A stretch of 64,000 nt of DNA from Clostridiales bacterium Firm_18 (GTDB lineage Bacteria > Bacillota > Clostridia > Monoglobales > Firm-18). The translations under genes were made by a program, and so were the position numbers. The notes beneath the pieces are model-generated. The model saw only the letters and a program-made list of their open reading frames with translations, was not told where the DNA came from and made no database searches. The stretch is taken from positions 1-64,000 of the forward strand of contig LVAX01000075.1 of assembly GCA_001604215.1 (NCBI GenBank). Direction: 5' to 3'. Shown piece by piece: positions 8,316-19,002 of this stretch (positions are counted from its first letter, which is position 1; the number at the start of each line of letters is the position of its first letter).

Positions 8316-10307
8316 ATGACTGATAATAAAGGCTTTATTAAAAGAACCATGGCGGGTGTTAGAATATACTTTGTGGTTATAACCGTTTTTACCGCGATTT
8401 CCTTTTTTACCGGCAATTATTATTTGGGCGCGGTTGAACTGGCAATTCTTGCGGCGCTCGGGATTCATTACCTTTATATTAAAAAAGAAAAGCAGCGTTT
8501 AATAACAAGCTATATCGAAGATTTAACATTTCACCTTGATAACGCAACCAAGGATACAATGCTTCATTTTCCCCTGCCGATGGTAATGATATCCCTTTTG
8601 GGCAATGTAATCTGGTATAACAGAAGGTTTTATAAAATAGTCGGCGAAGAGATTCTCGAAAAACAAATCCAAACGGTATTTCCCAACTTGCAGCTTCTTA
8701 AAATTTTAGAGCAAAAAAATAATATATCTTTTGATTTGGAGCATAGCGGCAGGTATTATCAGGTTGTCGGGAATATTGTCAGCTACAATGAAAAAGACGA
8801 CAAAAACAATTATTCGATTGTATTGTACTGGATAGACAGGACCGAGGAATATAAAACAAAGCAGGCATACGCCAATGATAAAATGGTGTCATGCGAGCTT
8901 ATGGTTGACAATTTGGAAGATTTGATGAAAAATACCCCCGACGAAGCTCATGCAAGCCTTACCGCCGAAATTGAGAAAAAAATAACGGAGTGGCTTGGCT
9001 TGATGGGAGGAATAGCCCGGAAATATGAAAAGGATAAGTATCATATTGTATTCGAAAATAAAAGCCTTGAAAAAATAATAGAATCGAAATTCGAAATAAT
9101 AGACAGCGCACATGAAATACAAGTGGGGAACAAGATTCCCGTAACGCTTAGCATAGGTATTGGGAAAGGCGAAAACATACGCCAAAGCGATGCTTTTGCA
9201 AGGGCTGCAATTGATATGGCGCTGGGCAGGGGCGGAGACCAGGCTGTTGTCAAGGACGCCGAAAGCTTCCGGTTTTTCGGGGGGCATTCGGAAAGCTTTG
9301 AAAAAATTACAAAGGTTAAACCAAGGGTTGTCGCATACGCCCTGAGAGAACTCATCGACAGTGCGGATATCGTTTTTATCATGGGCCATAAAACGGCCGA
9401 CCCCGACTCGTTCGGCGCCGCGGTGGGTATTGCAAGAATGATTAAAAACAGGGGTAAAAAGGCGTATATTGTTATGGGGCAGGCTTCCGGCAGCTTTAAC
9501 GAAATTGTAAAAAGCTTCAAAAATGACGAAGCATACAAAGAAACCTTTATTACCGAAACGGAAGCGGTGCAAATATATGAAGGAAGCTCATTATTAATTA
9601 TTGTCGATACCCATAACCCGGAGATTGTCGAATCAAAGAAGCTTCTCGGGGCAATTAAGGATAAGGTGCTTATAGACCATCACAGGAAGGGTGAAAAGTT
9701 CATATCCGACACTGTTTTGGCGTACCATGAGCCCTTTGCATCCTCCACATGCGAAATGGTTACCGAAATTATTCAGTATATGGAGGAACAGCCCTCACTT
9801 TCGGTTAATGAAGCACAGGCCCTGTATGCCGGGATTGCCATTGATACCAAAAACTTTACCGTTAAAACGGGGGTCAGGACGTTTGAGGCCGCATCGTTTT
9901 TAAGAAGATTGGGCGTGGATACCTCTGTGGTCAGAGTTATGTTTAAAAGCAATCTTGAAGAGTATGTAAAGCGCGCAAAAATTATAGAAGCTGCGCAGGT
10001 ATACAAAGACGGTATTGCAATATCGTTTTGGGATAAGGACGAGGCACAGCCTAATCTGACATCAAGCCTTGCCTCCGATGAACTCTTAAATATTGAGGGT
10101 ATAACCGCGGCTTTTGTTTTATGCAAAAACGCGGATGATGTATATATAAGCGGCCGTTCACTCGGGGGCTTTAACGTTCAGGTTGTGCTTGAGATGTTAG
10201 GCGGCGGAGGGCATATGACGGTTGCGGGCGCACAGCTTACCGGCGTTGACCTGAGCACTGCCGTTTCAAAATTAAAGAAAGCAATAGATAAAACCATAAA
10301 ACAGTGA
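8316..10307 (+). CDS. gdpP: DHH-family cyclic-di-AMP phosphodiesterase GdpP/YybT
   Basis: N-terminal TMs, degenerate GGDEF, DHH motifs GHKTADPDSFGAA, VDTHNP, LIDHHRKG, GGGGHMTVAGAQL. Confidence 0.95.
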   Translation: MTDNKGFIKRTMAGVRIYFVVITVFTAISFFTGNYYLGAVELAILAALGIHYLYIKKEKQRLITSYIEDLTFHLDNATKDTMLHFPLPMVMISLLGNVIWYNRRFYKIVGEEILEKQIQTVFPNLQLLKILEQKNNISFDLEHSGRYYQVVGNIVSYNEKDDKNNYSIVLYWIDRTEEYKTKQAYANDKMVSCELMVDNLEDLMKNTPDEAHASLTAEIEKKITEWLGLMGGIARKYEKDKYHIVFENKSLEKIIESKFEIIDSAHEIQVGNKIPVTLSIGIGKGENIRQSDAFARAAIDMALGRGGDQAVVKDAESFRFFGGHSESFEKITKVKPRVVAYALRELIDSADIVFIMGHKTADPDSFGAAVGIARMIKNRGKKAYIVMGQASGSFNEIVKSFKNDEAYKETFITETEAVQIYEGSSLLIIVDTHNPEIVESKKLLGAIKDKVLIDHHRKGEKFISDTVLAYHEPFASSTCEMVTEIIQYMEEQPSLSVNEAQALYAGIAIDTKNFTVKTGVRTFEAASFLRRLGVDTSVVRVMFKSNLEEYVKRAKIIEAAQVYKDGIAISFWDKDEAQPNLTSSLASDELLNIEGITAAFVLCKNADDVYISGRSLGGFNVQVVLEMLGGGGHMTVAGAQLTGVDLSTAVSKLKKAIDKTIKQ

Positions 10308-10325
10308 GGTTGGAGGGGAATCTTT

Positions 10326-10772
10326 ATGAAGGTTATTCTTACACAGGATTTAAAGGGTACCGGCGTTAAGGGGCAGATTGTAAATGTTGCCGACGGTTAT
10401 GCAAGAAATATGCTTATCCCAAAGGGGATTGCCATAGAGGCAACACAAAAAGCCATTAATGAATTGAAGGTAAAAAAAGAAGCGATAATCCACCGCAAGG
10501 AGATGGCGCTCGAGGCTGCAAAAAAACTTGCCTCAAAGCTTGGTGAGATGGAAATAACGCTCAGCGCGAAGGCCGGTGCAAACGGGAAGCTTTTCGGCTC
10601 CGTTACGGCCAAAGACATTTCCGACAAGCTAAAAAAAGCCCATAAAATTGAAATAGACAAAAGGTGGATTAATGTACATGACGGTATAAAAAATATCGGC
10701 ATGCATGAGGTTTCCGTTTGGCTTCATCCCGAAGTTACGGCGGTGTTGAAAGTAAATGTCACTGCCGAATAG
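10326..10772 (+). CDS. rplI: 50S ribosomal protein L9
   Basis: [36 protein letters not shown]. Confidence 0.98.
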   Translation: MKVILTQDLKGTGVKGQIVNVADGYARNMLIPKGIAIEATQKAINELKVKKEAIIHRKEMALEAAKKLASKLGEMEITLSAKAGANGKLFGSVTAKDISDKLKKAHKIEIDKRWINVHDGIKNIGMHEVSVWLHPEVTAVLKVNVTAE

Positions 10773-10801
10773 ACGATTCGTTTGTGAAAGGATTTTATAG
10801 C

Positions 10802-12151
10802 ATGGATACATCAGGCGTTAGAATCATTCCCTATAATCTCACAGCGGAGCAATCGGTACTTGGCGCGATGATGCTTGATTTTGACTGCGTCGGAACGGTT
10901 ATACAAATTGTCCGTCCCGATGATTTTTACGACCCTAAAAACAGGGAAATTTACGATGCGGTTCTGGACCTGTTTAATATGGATAAGCCACTTGACATAA
11001 TTACCCTTGCCGAACAGCTTAAGCTTCGGGGTACATTTGAAAAAATTGGCGGCGAGCTGTACCTTGTCGAAATTGCCAATGCGGTACCCACTACTGCCAA
11101 TGTGCGGCATTGGGCGAAAATTGTGGCGGATTATTCTGTGCGCAGGAGGCTTATCCGTATAACGGAGGAAATTTCCGCCCTGGCATACGAGGGCGAAGAA
11201 AATACGGATAAAATCCTTGACATTGCGGAGCAAAAAATATTTGAAATAGCGGCAAATCATGATTATTCGGATTTTTCGGTACTGCGTGATGTTATCAGTA
11301 TAAGCCATGCAAAGATTTCGGAAAGGGCGCGGCTGAAAACAAAGCTTACGGGCGTTGCAACCGGGTTTTATATGCTTGATGATAAAATCGGCGGTTTAAA
11401 CAAATCCAACCTTATAATACTTGCCGCCCGTCCTGCAATGGGTAAAACAAGCCTTGCCCTGAATATAGCCCAGAATGCGGCGCTCAAATCGGGGGCCAGG
11501 GTGGCGATATTCAGCCTTGAGATGAGCAAGGAAGAGATTGCCAACAGGGTGTGGTTTTCCGAGGCCCATGTAGAAAGCAGCAAAATACGAAAAGGTGAAA
11601 TGCAGGCGGAGGATTGGTCACAGCTTGTAACTGCAATTACAATTCTTGCGGGGGCAAAAATATTTATTGACGACACGGCGGCCGTAACCGCCATGGAAAT
11701 ACGGTCAAAATGCAGGAGGCTTGCTGCGGAACACGGTCTTGATTTAATAATTATCGACCACATTCAGCTGATGGATTCTTCAAAAAGAGTGGAAAACAGG
11801 CAGCAGGAAATAACCGAAATATCCCGTTCGCTTAAAATGCTTGCCAAAGACCTTGATATACCTGTTTTGGCATTGTCCCAGCTTAGCCGCGCAAGCGCAA
11901 CCCGTCCGGATAAAAGCAAAAGGCCTGTACTGACGGACCTGCGTGAATCTGGTGCGCTCGAGCAGGATGCGGATGTTGTACTTATGCTCCATCGGGATGA
12001 TTACTATAACGAAGAAACGGAACACCCCGGGGAAGCGGAGCTCATAGTTGCCAAAAACCGTAACGGCGATACGGGGATAATACCCCTTAAATTCCAGAAA
12101 GAATTCACAAAGTTTGTATCTGTTGACAGGATTCATGAAGATTATGAATGA
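10802..12151 (+). CDS. dnaB: Replicative DNA helicase
   Basis: PYNLTAEQSVLGAMMLD, ARPAMGKTSLALNIAQ, FSLEMSKEEIANR. Confidence 0.97.
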   Translation: MDTSGVRIIPYNLTAEQSVLGAMMLDFDCVGTVIQIVRPDDFYDPKNREIYDAVLDLFNMDKPLDIITLAEQLKLRGTFEKIGGELYLVEIANAVPTTANVRHWAKIVADYSVRRRLIRITEEISALAYEGEENTDKILDIAEQKIFEIAANHDYSDFSVLRDVISISHAKISERARLKTKLTGVATGFYMLDDKIGGLNKSNLIILAARPAMGKTSLALNIAQNAALKSGARVAIFSLEMSKEEIANRVWFSEAHVESSKIRKGEMQAEDWSQLVTAITILAGAKIFIDDTAAVTAMEIRSKCRRLAAEHGLDLIIIDHIQLMDSSKRVENRQQEITEISRSLKMLAKDLDIPVLALSQLSRASATRPDKSKRPVLTDLRESGALEQDADVVLMLHRDDYYNEETEHPGEAELIVAKNRNGDTGIIPLKFQKEFTKFVSVDRIHEDYE

Positions 12152-13115
12152 TTTTTCGAAAAGAGTGCTTAAAACAATAGATAAATACAATATGATAAAA
12201 GAAGGATGCTCCGTAATCGCTGCCGTATCCGGAGGCTTTGATTCCGTTTGTATGTTTCATGTGCTGCATAGCCTTACGAGAATCAGAAAATTTTCCCTTC
12301 ATGTGGCGCACGTTAATCATTCGTTTCGCACGGATTCGGATGATGATGAAAATTATGTTATTGATTTATGCAAAAAATTCAATGTTAAGGCATACATTAA
12401 AAAAGCGGATGTTGCGGGCTTTGCGAAAAAAAATAAAATATCATTTGAGACAGCGGGCAGGGAGGTTCGGTATTCTTTTTTTAACGAGCTGCTGCAGCAA
12501 ATCCCGGGCAGCGTAGTGGCTACCGCTCATAACGCAAATGACAATGCGGAAAGCTTTATAATGCACTTGCTGCGCGGCAGCGGGCTTTCCGGGCTTACCG
12601 GTATAAAAGCGGTTCGAGGCAGGATTATCCGGCCTTTGATTGAACAAACAAGGGAAAGGATAGAGCAATACTGCAAGGAAAACAATTTGTCTCCGAGGAC
12701 GGATTATACTAATTTTTGCGATGACTATACAAGAAACGATATCAGGCATAACGTTATGCCCCCGATTGCCGAGCGGGGCGGGGTTGATGCCATTGTAAGA
12801 ACCGCCCGGCTTTTATCGGACGATGAGGAATTCTTAAGGGATTATACGATCCAAGCAGGAAAAAAATATATAACCAGCGAAAATAATAAAGTTATAATTG
12901 ACATAAAAGAATTTACAACACTCCCCGCGGCAATAAAAAGACGGCTGATAAGATTGGCTTTGGAAAACTCGCAAAAGGAAATCAGTCTTGTTCATATCGA
13001 CAGTATAATAACGGCTGCGGACAAAAACTACGGGGGAAAGCGCATAGTTTTGCCGGGGGAAATTACAGCAACCGTAAGCAGGGGAAAGCTTATTATTTAT
13101 AAGACCAATACTTAA
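12144..13115 (+). CDS. tilS: tRNA(Ile)-lysidine synthase
   Basis: AAVSGGFDSVCM PP-loop, HVNHSFR, TAHNANDNAESFIMHLLRGSG; overlaps dnaB 3' end. Confidence 0.94.
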   Translation: MNDFSKRVLKTIDKYNMIKEGCSVIAAVSGGFDSVCMFHVLHSLTRIRKFSLHVAHVNHSFRTDSDDDENYVIDLCKKFNVKAYIKKADVAGFAKKNKISFETAGREVRYSFFNELLQQIPGSVVATAHNANDNAESFIMHLLRGSGLSGLTGIKAVRGRIIRPLIEQTRERIEQYCKENNLSPRTDYTNFCDDYTRNDIRHNVMPPIAERGGVDAIVRTARLLSDDEEFLRDYTIQAGKKYITSENNKVIIDIKEFTTLPAAIKRRLIRLALENSQKEISLVHIDSIITAADKNYGGKRIVLPGEITATVSRGKLIIYKTNT

Positions 13116-13131
13116 AAGAGGAGATATACAA

Positions 13132-13686
13132 ATGAAAGAGTTTTCAAACGATATCGACAAGATATTATTCACGGAGCAGCAGCTTTACAAGCGGGTAAAG
13201 GAGCTTGCGGAGGAAATAAACAATTATTATAAGGGAGAACCTATTATTGCCGTTTTTGTATTAAAGGGCAGTGCTTTTTTTGCGTCGGACCTTATAAGAT
13301 GGCTTAATATGCATGTTTCAATGGAATTTATGAGCGTGTCAAGCTACGGGCAAGAAACTATTTCCTCGGGCAAGTTGACGATTAAAAAGGATATTGACAG
13401 TGATGTAAGGGGGAAAAGGGTGCTTATTATTGAAGATATAATAGATACGGGCATAACGCTTTCAACCTTGAAAAGAGAGTTCGAAAAAAGAGGCGCGGAG
13501 GATATAAAGGTGGTTACCATGCTAAGCAAGCCTTCACGCCGGATGGTGGACTTTCAGGCTGATTTTACAGGATTTGAGGTACCCGATGTGTTTGTGGTGG
13601 GCTATGGTCTTGATTATGCCGACAAATACAGGAATTTGCCTTACATTGCATCTTTAAAAAAGCATGTTTACGAAAAAAAAGATTAA
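13132..13686 (+). CDS. hpt: Hypoxanthine phosphoribosyltransferase
   Basis: VLIIEDIIDTGITL PRPP motif, VPDVFVVGYGLDYADKYRNLPYI. Confidence 0.96.
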   Translation: MKEFSNDIDKILFTEQQLYKRVKELAEEINNYYKGEPIIAVFVLKGSAFFASDLIRWLNMHVSMEFMSVSSYGQETISSGKLTIKKDIDSDVRGKRVLIIEDIIDTGITLSTLKREFEKRGAEDIKVVTMLSKPSRRMVDFQADFTGFEVPDVFVVGYGLDYADKYRNLPYIASLKKHVYEKKD

Positions 13687-13784
13687 ATTGATTTATCATT
13701 TTAATAAAAACATTTGAAATTCTTCTATTATTATGGTAACATGATGGAAACAATATTCCTTATAAGATTTTGCGAGGTGAACCG

Positions 13785-15599
13785 ATGAATAAATACGTAA
13801 AAAGCATTAGCTTCTATATTCTTTTATTTGCTGTTATCCTGCTGATATTCGGGTTATATCAGGCAATGCCGACTGCACCTCCTAAAACATATTCCGATCT
13901 TTATCACGCGATAAAAAATCAGAATGTATCAAAGCTTGTAATAGTTGAGCAAACGGCAACAGCAACTTTAAGGGACAGCAATAACAATATTGAAGTTACA
14001 ACACCTCCTATTGAAGTTTTATATGAAGACTTGGGCGAAGATATACGAAGGCAAATAGAAAACAAGACATTGGAGCTTGATATTCAACCTCCTGCGACCG
14101 CGCCGTGGTGGATTACGATTTTGCCTACGCTTATCCTTATTGTAATATTCGTTATTTTTTGGGTCTTCTTTCTTCAGCAGTCCCAGGGCGGGGGCGGAGG
14201 AAGAGTAATGCAGTTTGGGAAAAGCAAAGCAAGAATGATAAACGAAGATTCAAAAAAATACACGTTTAAAGACGTTGCGGGAGCGGATGAGGAAAAAGCG
14301 GAGCTTGAAGAAATTGTCGAGTTTTTGAAGACTCCTAAAAAATTCATTGATTTGGGTGCAAGAATACCGAGGGGTGTTTTGCTTGTCGGTCCTCCGGGAA
14401 CGGGAAAAACCCTTCTTGCGAAGGCGGTTTCGGGCGAAGCGGGGGTTCCCTTTTTCAGTATAAGCGGTTCTGATTTTGTTGAAATGTTTGTAGGCGTGGG
14501 TGCATCCCGTGTCCGTGATTTGTTTGAGCAGGCCAAAAAGAATGCTCCTTCCATTGTGTTTATAGATGAAATTGATGCGGTAGGACGTCATCGCGGCGCC
14601 GGCCTGGGAGGAGGCCATGACGAGCGCGAGCAAACCCTGAACCAGCTGCTTGTCGAAATGGACGGATTTTCGGACAATCAAGGCGTTATAATAATCGCCG
14701 CAACAAACCGGCCGGATATTTTGGATCCCGCACTGCTGCGCCCGGGGCGTTTTGACAGGCAGGTAGTGGTAGGTGTGCCCGATGTAAAGGGCAGGGAAGA
14801 GATTTTAAAGGTTCATACGCGTAAAAAACCCTTGGACAAAGATGTTGAATTGTCTGTTCTTGCTAAAACAACGGCAGGCTTTACCGGTGCCGACCTTGAA
14901 AACCTGTCTAATGAAGCCGCGCTTTTAAGCGCAAGGCGGAATAAGCTTATTATCGGAATGAAAGAATTCGAGGATGCTATTATAAAGGTTATTGCCGGGC
15001 CCGAAAAAAAGGCACGTGTTATTACCGACAAGGAAAAAAGGCTTACGGCTTATCACGAAGCAGGTCATGCGGTAATGACAAAGCTTTTGCCCACACAAGA
15101 TCCCGTTCATCAGGTGTCTATCATTCCTCGGGGGCGCGCGGGCGGATATACATTGTCGTTGCCGAAAGAGGATAAATTTTATATTTCCAAAACCGAGATG
15201 AATGAGGATATAATGACGCTGCTCGGCGGGCGTGTTGCCGAAAAGCTAATTCTCGACGATATATCCACAGGCGCGTCAAATGATATAGAACGTGCCACAT
15301 CCATAGCCCGCAGCATGGTGGTTAAATACGGAATGAGCGAAAAATTAGGGCCTATAACATTCGGTTCGCCCCATTCCGAGGTATTTATCGGAAAGGATTA
15401 TGCGCAAACCCGTAATTACAGTGAAGATGTAGCGGCTAAGATTGACGATGAAGTTAAATCTATCATTGATACGGCTTATAATAATTGCGTAAAAATGCTT
15501 AGTGATAACTTAAACAAGCTTCATGCCGTGGCAAGAGCTCTTATAGAAAAAGAAAAGATAAGTGCAAGCGAATTTGAAGAAATTTTTGCTTCGGCGTAA
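13785..15599 (+). CDS. ftsH: ATP-dependent zinc metalloprotease FtsH
   Basis: [14 protein letters not shown], Walker [14 protein letters not shown] zinc motif, SRH region. Confidence 0.98.
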   Translation: MNKYVKSISFYILLFAVILLIFGLYQAMPTAPPKTYSDLYHAIKNQNVSKLVIVEQTATATLRDSNNNIEVTTPPIEVLYEDLGEDIRRQIENKTLELDIQPPATAPWWITILPTLILIVIFVIFWVFFLQQSQGGGGGRVMQFGKSKARMINEDSKKYTFKDVAGADEEKAELEEIVEFLKTPKKFIDLGARIPRGVLLVGPPGTGKTLLAKAVSGEAGVPFFSISGSDFVEMFVGVGASRVRDLFEQAKKNAPSIVFIDEIDAVGRHRGAGLGGGHDEREQTLNQLLVEMDGFSDNQGVIIIAATNRPDILDPALLRPGRFDRQVVVGVPDVKGREEILKVHTRKKPLDKDVELSVLAKTTAGFTGADLENLSNEAALLSARRNKLIIGMKEFEDAIIKVIAGPEKKARVITDKEKRLTAYHEAGHAVMTKLLPTQDPVHQVSIIPRGRAGGYTLSLPKEDKFYISKTEMNEDIMTLLGGRVAEKLILDDISTGASNDIERATSIARSMVVKYGMSEKLGPITFGSPHSEVFIGKDYAQTRNYSEDVAAKIDDEVKSIIDTAYNNCVKMLSDNLNKLHAVARALIEKEKISASEFEEIFASA

Positions 15600-15690
15600 T
15601 ATTTAGAGAAAAAGGTATTGACATTTTAATTGTTTTATATTAAAATATCACATGTCGCGAAAAAACGGGTTTTGTTTGGAATTAAAACAT

Positions 15691-15726
15691 GCAGTGCCCG
15701 GGGCGGTCGTTAACTTCCCGGGCACT
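15691..15726 (+). ncRNA. 11-bp perfect hairpin in the leader of the tRNA-Met/Glu transcript
   Basis: CAGTGCCCGGG / CCCGGGCACTG downstream of TTGACA-17-TAAAAT promoter (about 15618-15647). Confidence 0.5.
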
Positions 15727-15746
15727 GGGTTTAAACTGCAGGATAA

Positions 15747-15823
15747 GGCGGCATAGCTCAGCTGGCTAGAGCAAACGGTTCATACCCGTTAGGTCAGTGG
15801 TTCAAGTCCACTTGCCGCTACCA
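15747..15823 (+). tRNA. tRNA-Met (anticodon CAT)
   Basis: GGCGGCATAGCTCAGCTGGCTAGAGC, anticodon loop TTCATAC, TTCAAGTCC T-loop, CCA. Confidence 0.95.
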
Positions 15824-15854
15824 CTTTTTAAATTAATTTATTTGTATTTTTTGC

Positions 15855-15929
15855 GGCCCATTGGTCAAGCGGTTAAGACACCGCCCTTTCACGGCGGAAA
15901 CAGGGGTTCGATTCCCCTATGGGTCACCA
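15855..15929 (+). tRNA. tRNA-Glu (anticodon TTC)
   Basis: GGCCCATTGGTCAAGCGGTTAAGACACCGCCCTTTCACGGCGG...ATGGGTCACCA. Confidence 0.96.
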
Positions 15930-15949
15930 TTGTTTTGTTGGGGCAGTAA

Positions 15950-15982
15950 CAGCCGGCTTCGAATACGGGGCCGGCTGTTTGT
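15950..15982 (+). terminator. Terminator after tRNA-Glu
   Basis: CAGCCGGC...GCCGGCTG followed by TTTG. Confidence 0.7.
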
Positions 15983-16023
15983 CAATGATTTGAAATCGGC
16001 CTATGATAAGGAGTGGGAAAAGC

Positions 16024-16734
16024 GTGATTGATGCTCTGAGGGATATGATTGACAACAGTGATAATATTGTGTTTTTTGGCGGAGCCGGTGTTTCAACCGA
16101 AAGCGGTATTCCGGATTTCCGGAGCGTGGACGGGCTGTATCATCAAAAATATATCTACCCTCCCGAAACAATGTTAAGCCATACGTTTTTTATGCACCAC
16201 ACAGATGAATTCTTTAAGTTTTACAGAGAAAAAATAATATTTGAAAATGTCCGGCCCAATCCGGCACATATTGCCCTGGCAAAATTGGAGAAAATAGGCA
16301 GGCTGAAGGCGGTTATAACCCAGAACATAGACGGGCTGCATCAGGCTGCGGGCAGTAAAAATGTGATAGAATTGCATGGGAGTATTTATCGCAACTATTG
16401 TATGGATTGCAGAAAATCTTATGATTTGGATTATGTTAAGAAGGAAGAAGGAGTACCGCGCTGCACATGCGGCGGGATTATAAAGCCGGATGTTGTGCTT
16501 TATGAAGAACCGCTGGATCAAAATGCCATAAGCGAAGCGGTTAAATATGTAGAAAGGGCAGAAATGCTGATAGTGGGAGGAACATCGCTTAGCGTTTACC
16601 CTGCCGCAGGGTTGATAGACTATTATAAAGGCGGTAAATTGGTGTTGATTAACAAATCCCAAACTTATGCTGAAAACAGGGCAAACCTTTGCATATATGA
16701 GCCTATCGGCAAGGTTTTGGAAAGTATATGCTGA
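16024..16734 (+). CDS. NAD-dependent protein deacylase (Sir2 family)
   Basis: GAGVSTESGIPDFRS, TQNIDGLHQAAGS, ELHGS, CxxC zinc site; GTG start after AAGGAGTGG (or ATG 16003). Confidence 0.95.
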   Translation: MIDALRDMIDNSDNIVFFGGAGVSTESGIPDFRSVDGLYHQKYIYPPETMLSHTFFMHHTDEFFKFYREKIIFENVRPNPAHIALAKLEKIGRLKAVITQNIDGLHQAAGSKNVIELHGSIYRNYCMDCRKSYDLDYVKKEEGVPRCTCGGIIKPDVVLYEEPLDQNAISEAVKYVERAEMLIVGGTSLSVYPAAGLIDYYKGGKLVLINKSQTYAENRANLCIYEPIGKVLESIC

Positions 16735-16750
16735 GCGTGGGCTTAAGATA

Positions 16751-16779
16751 TTGAAATTATCCTGCTTTTTTGATATACT
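16751..16779 (+). promoter_or_regulatory. sigma-A-type promoter (TTGAAA-17-TATACT) for folD
   Basis: 16751-16756 and 16774-16779. Confidence 0.6.
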
Positions 16780-16804
16780 GTAATAACCATATTAAACTTC
16801 GGGG

Positions 16805-17677
16805 GTGGAGATTACGGCAATAATTTTAGACGGGAAAGCCCTTTCCCAAAAAATTAAAAACGACTTAAAGCAACAAGCGCAAAGCTTAAAAGAAAAAGGC
16901 GTTGTTCCAAGGCTCGCCGTTGTAATAGTGGGCAATGACAGTGCCAGCCGTATTTATGTAAACGCCAAAAAAAAGGCGTGTGAAGAAATCGGAATAATAT
17001 CGGAGGAGTATGCCCTTGCGGAAAACACCACCGAGCAGCAGCTTTTGGAGCTTGTGGAAAAGCTTAATAATAATGAGGAAGTAAACGGGATACTTGTGCA
17101 GCTTCCTTTGCCGGGGCATATAAATGAAAATGCCGTTATAAACGCAATTTCGCCCGATAAGGATGTTGATGCTTTTCACCCTGTGAATGTGGGGAAAATA
17201 ATGATTGGCAATTATGATTTTCTGCCGTGTACACCTGCCGCTATAATGGAGCTTATATCTCAAAGCGGAATTGATACGGAGGGCAAGGAATGTGTTGTTA
17301 TCGGCAGGAGTAACATAGTAGGAAAGCCTGTTGCCATGCTTCTGCTGCACAGTCACGGCACGGTTACTATTTGCCATTCACGCACTAAGAATCTTGCTCA
17401 AGTCATAAAGCGTGCGGACATTGTTGTGGCCGCGGTCGGGCGTGCCGAGATGATAACGGGGGATATGATAAAGGACGGCGCCGTTGTTATTGATGTGGGA
17501 ATTAACAGGCAGGAAGGCAAAAAGATTGTCGGTGATGTCCACTTTGAATCATGTGAAAAGAAGGCGTATGCAATTACACCGGTTCCCGGCGGCGTAGGCC
17601 CCATGACGATAGCAATGCTTATGAAAAATACAATAAAAAGCGCCGATATATCGCTTAAGAAAAGGAAAAAGATATGA
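16805..17677 (+). CDS. folD: Bifunctional methylenetetrahydrofolate dehydrogenase/cyclohydrolase FolD
   Basis: NGILVQLPLPGHI, PDKDVDAFHPVNVGK, VVIGRSNIVGKPVAMLL, TPVPGGVGPMTIAML. Confidence 0.96.
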   Translation: MEITAIILDGKALSQKIKNDLKQQAQSLKEKGVVPRLAVVIVGNDSASRIYVNAKKKACEEIGIISEEYALAENTTEQQLLELVEKLNNNEEVNGILVQLPLPGHINENAVINAISPDKDVDAFHPVNVGKIMIGNYDFLPCTPAAIMELISQSGIDTEGKECVVIGRSNIVGKPVAMLLLHSHGTVTICHSRTKNLAQVIKRADIVVAAVGRAEMITGDMIKDGAVVIDVGINRQEGKKIVGDVHFESCEKKAYAITPVPGGVGPMTIAMLMKNTIKSADISLKKRKKI

Positions 17678-18228
17678 AGCTTTCGATTAAAGATTTGGTG
17701 ACAATCGCATTATTTACGGCAATAACGGTGATTTTTGCTCAAATATCCCTGCCCGTGCCCTTTTCTCCGGTGCCTATAACCCTGTCGCTTTTTGCGGTTT
17801 TTTTAAGTGCAATGCTGCTTGGCGCGAAACGCGCAGCTTTTGTTAATATTGTTTATGTATTGTTAGGGATTTGCGGTGCCCCTGTTTTTCAAGGCTTTAC
17901 GGGAGGGATCGGCAAGGTGCTGGGCCCGACAGGGGGTTATATCATATCCTATATACCGATGGCTTTTGTTATGGGCAAACTGGTTAATGATATAAAAAGG
18001 ATTACACGGATTAAAATGGTTTACATAATGTTATTGGGGCTTGTTATTTGTTACGGGTTCGGGGCGGCCTGGCTGATGATTTCGACCGGTATTTCCCCTG
18101 CGGCGGTGCTTCAATCGGCAGTTTTGCCCTTTATAATACCCGACTTGGTAAAAATAGGCCTTGTATCCGTTATTGCATACGAGCTTAGGACCCGGCTTGC
18201 AGAAACCAACATTTTGCCGAAAGGATAA
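17674..18228 (+). CDS. bioY: Biotin transporter BioY
   Basis: QISLPVPFSPVPITL, GPTGGYIISYIPMAFVMG. Confidence 0.93.
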   Translation: MKLSIKDLVTIALFTAITVIFAQISLPVPFSPVPITLSLFAVFLSAMLLGAKRAAFVNIVYVLLGICGAPVFQGFTGGIGKVLGPTGGYIISYIPMAFVMGKLVNDIKRITRIKMVYIMLLGLVICYGFGAAWLMISTGISPAAVLQSAVLPFIIPDLVKIGLVSVIAYELRTRLAETNILPKG

Positions 18229-18237
18229 GATGAACGC

Positions 18238-18753
18238 ATGTACTACGATGATGTTCAGATTCGCTTGCTGATATTATATACGCTTAAAGCTTTTAAAATT
18301 TCAATGACGGTTGAGCATTTGCAAGAGGTTTTGGTTTGGAGCGGCCTTCTTGACTATTTTACCATGATGGATTTTCTTTTGGATATGAAGGGGCTCGGAA
18401 TTATAGAAACAATAGATATAGAAGGCGAAAGCCGTTACAATATAACGGATAAGGGAGAAGAACTGGTCAGGGTATTAAAAGAAGAAATACCCATTAATGT
18501 TCGTATAATTATATCGGATAAAGCAGAGCAGGCATTAAACAAAATAGAGCGCGGGCGGGAAATTGTTGCTGATATTGTTCCCGTTGATATGCGAAAATAT
18601 TTGGCGAAGTGCGGGATTTATGAAAGAGGAACGCCTTTGCTGGAGGTTAATATTTTTGCGGGCAGCCGGAAAAATGCCGAGGAAATTGCCAGCCGCTTTA
18701 AAAAGGATGCGGGCGAGATATATAAAATAATTTTGGAAAGAATTGTTGAATAG
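18238..18753 (+). CDS. DUF4364 family protein
   Basis: IRLLILYTLKAFKISMT N-terminal winged-helix-like pattern; 171 aa. Confidence 0.7.
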   Translation: MYYDDVQIRLLILYTLKAFKISMTVEHLQEVLVWSGLLDYFTMMDFLLDMKGLGIIETIDIEGESRYNITDKGEELVRVLKEEIPINVRIIISDKAEQALNKIERGREIVADIVPVDMRKYLAKCGIYERGTPLLEVNIFAGSRKNAEEIASRFKKDAGEIYKIILERIVE

Positions 18754-18815
18754 GCATAAGGTTTATTTTAGTGCCCGAAAAACCCGAAAAACAGGATAAT
18801 TTAAATAAAAAATAA

Positions 18816-18844
18816 TTGACAAACCTGTGTTTTTCATGTATAAT
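18816..18844 (+). promoter_or_regulatory. Consensus sigma-A promoter (TTGACA-17-TATAAT) for tRNA-Gln
   Basis: 18816-18821 and 18839-18844, exact consensus hexamers and 17-bp spacer. Confidence 0.85.
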
Positions 18845-18866
18845 ACCTTTTGTGTTAAAAATTCTT

Positions 18867-18940
18867 TGCCGGATTGTGTAATGGTAGCACGACAGACTCT
18901 GACTCTGTTTGTGAGGGTTCGAATCCTTCTCCGGCAACCA
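18867..18940 (+). tRNA. tRNA-Gln (anticodon CTG)
   Basis: TGCCGGA/TCCGGCA acceptor, loop CTCTGAC, CCA. Confidence 0.94.
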
Positions 18941-18943
18941 TGA

Positions 18944-18983
18944 AAAAACCGCCCAAAGCCGGCAAAAGGCCAAGGCGGTTTTT
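18944..18983 (+). terminator. Terminator after tRNA-Gln
   Basis: AAAAACCGCC...GGCGGTTTTT. Confidence 0.85.
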
Positions 18984-19002
18984 ATTTGAACTTATGTTGT
19001 TA

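Noticed and set aside
18698-18973. 91-aa minus-strand ORF
   Set aside because: Antisense to tRNA-Gln, its consensus promoter and terminator.
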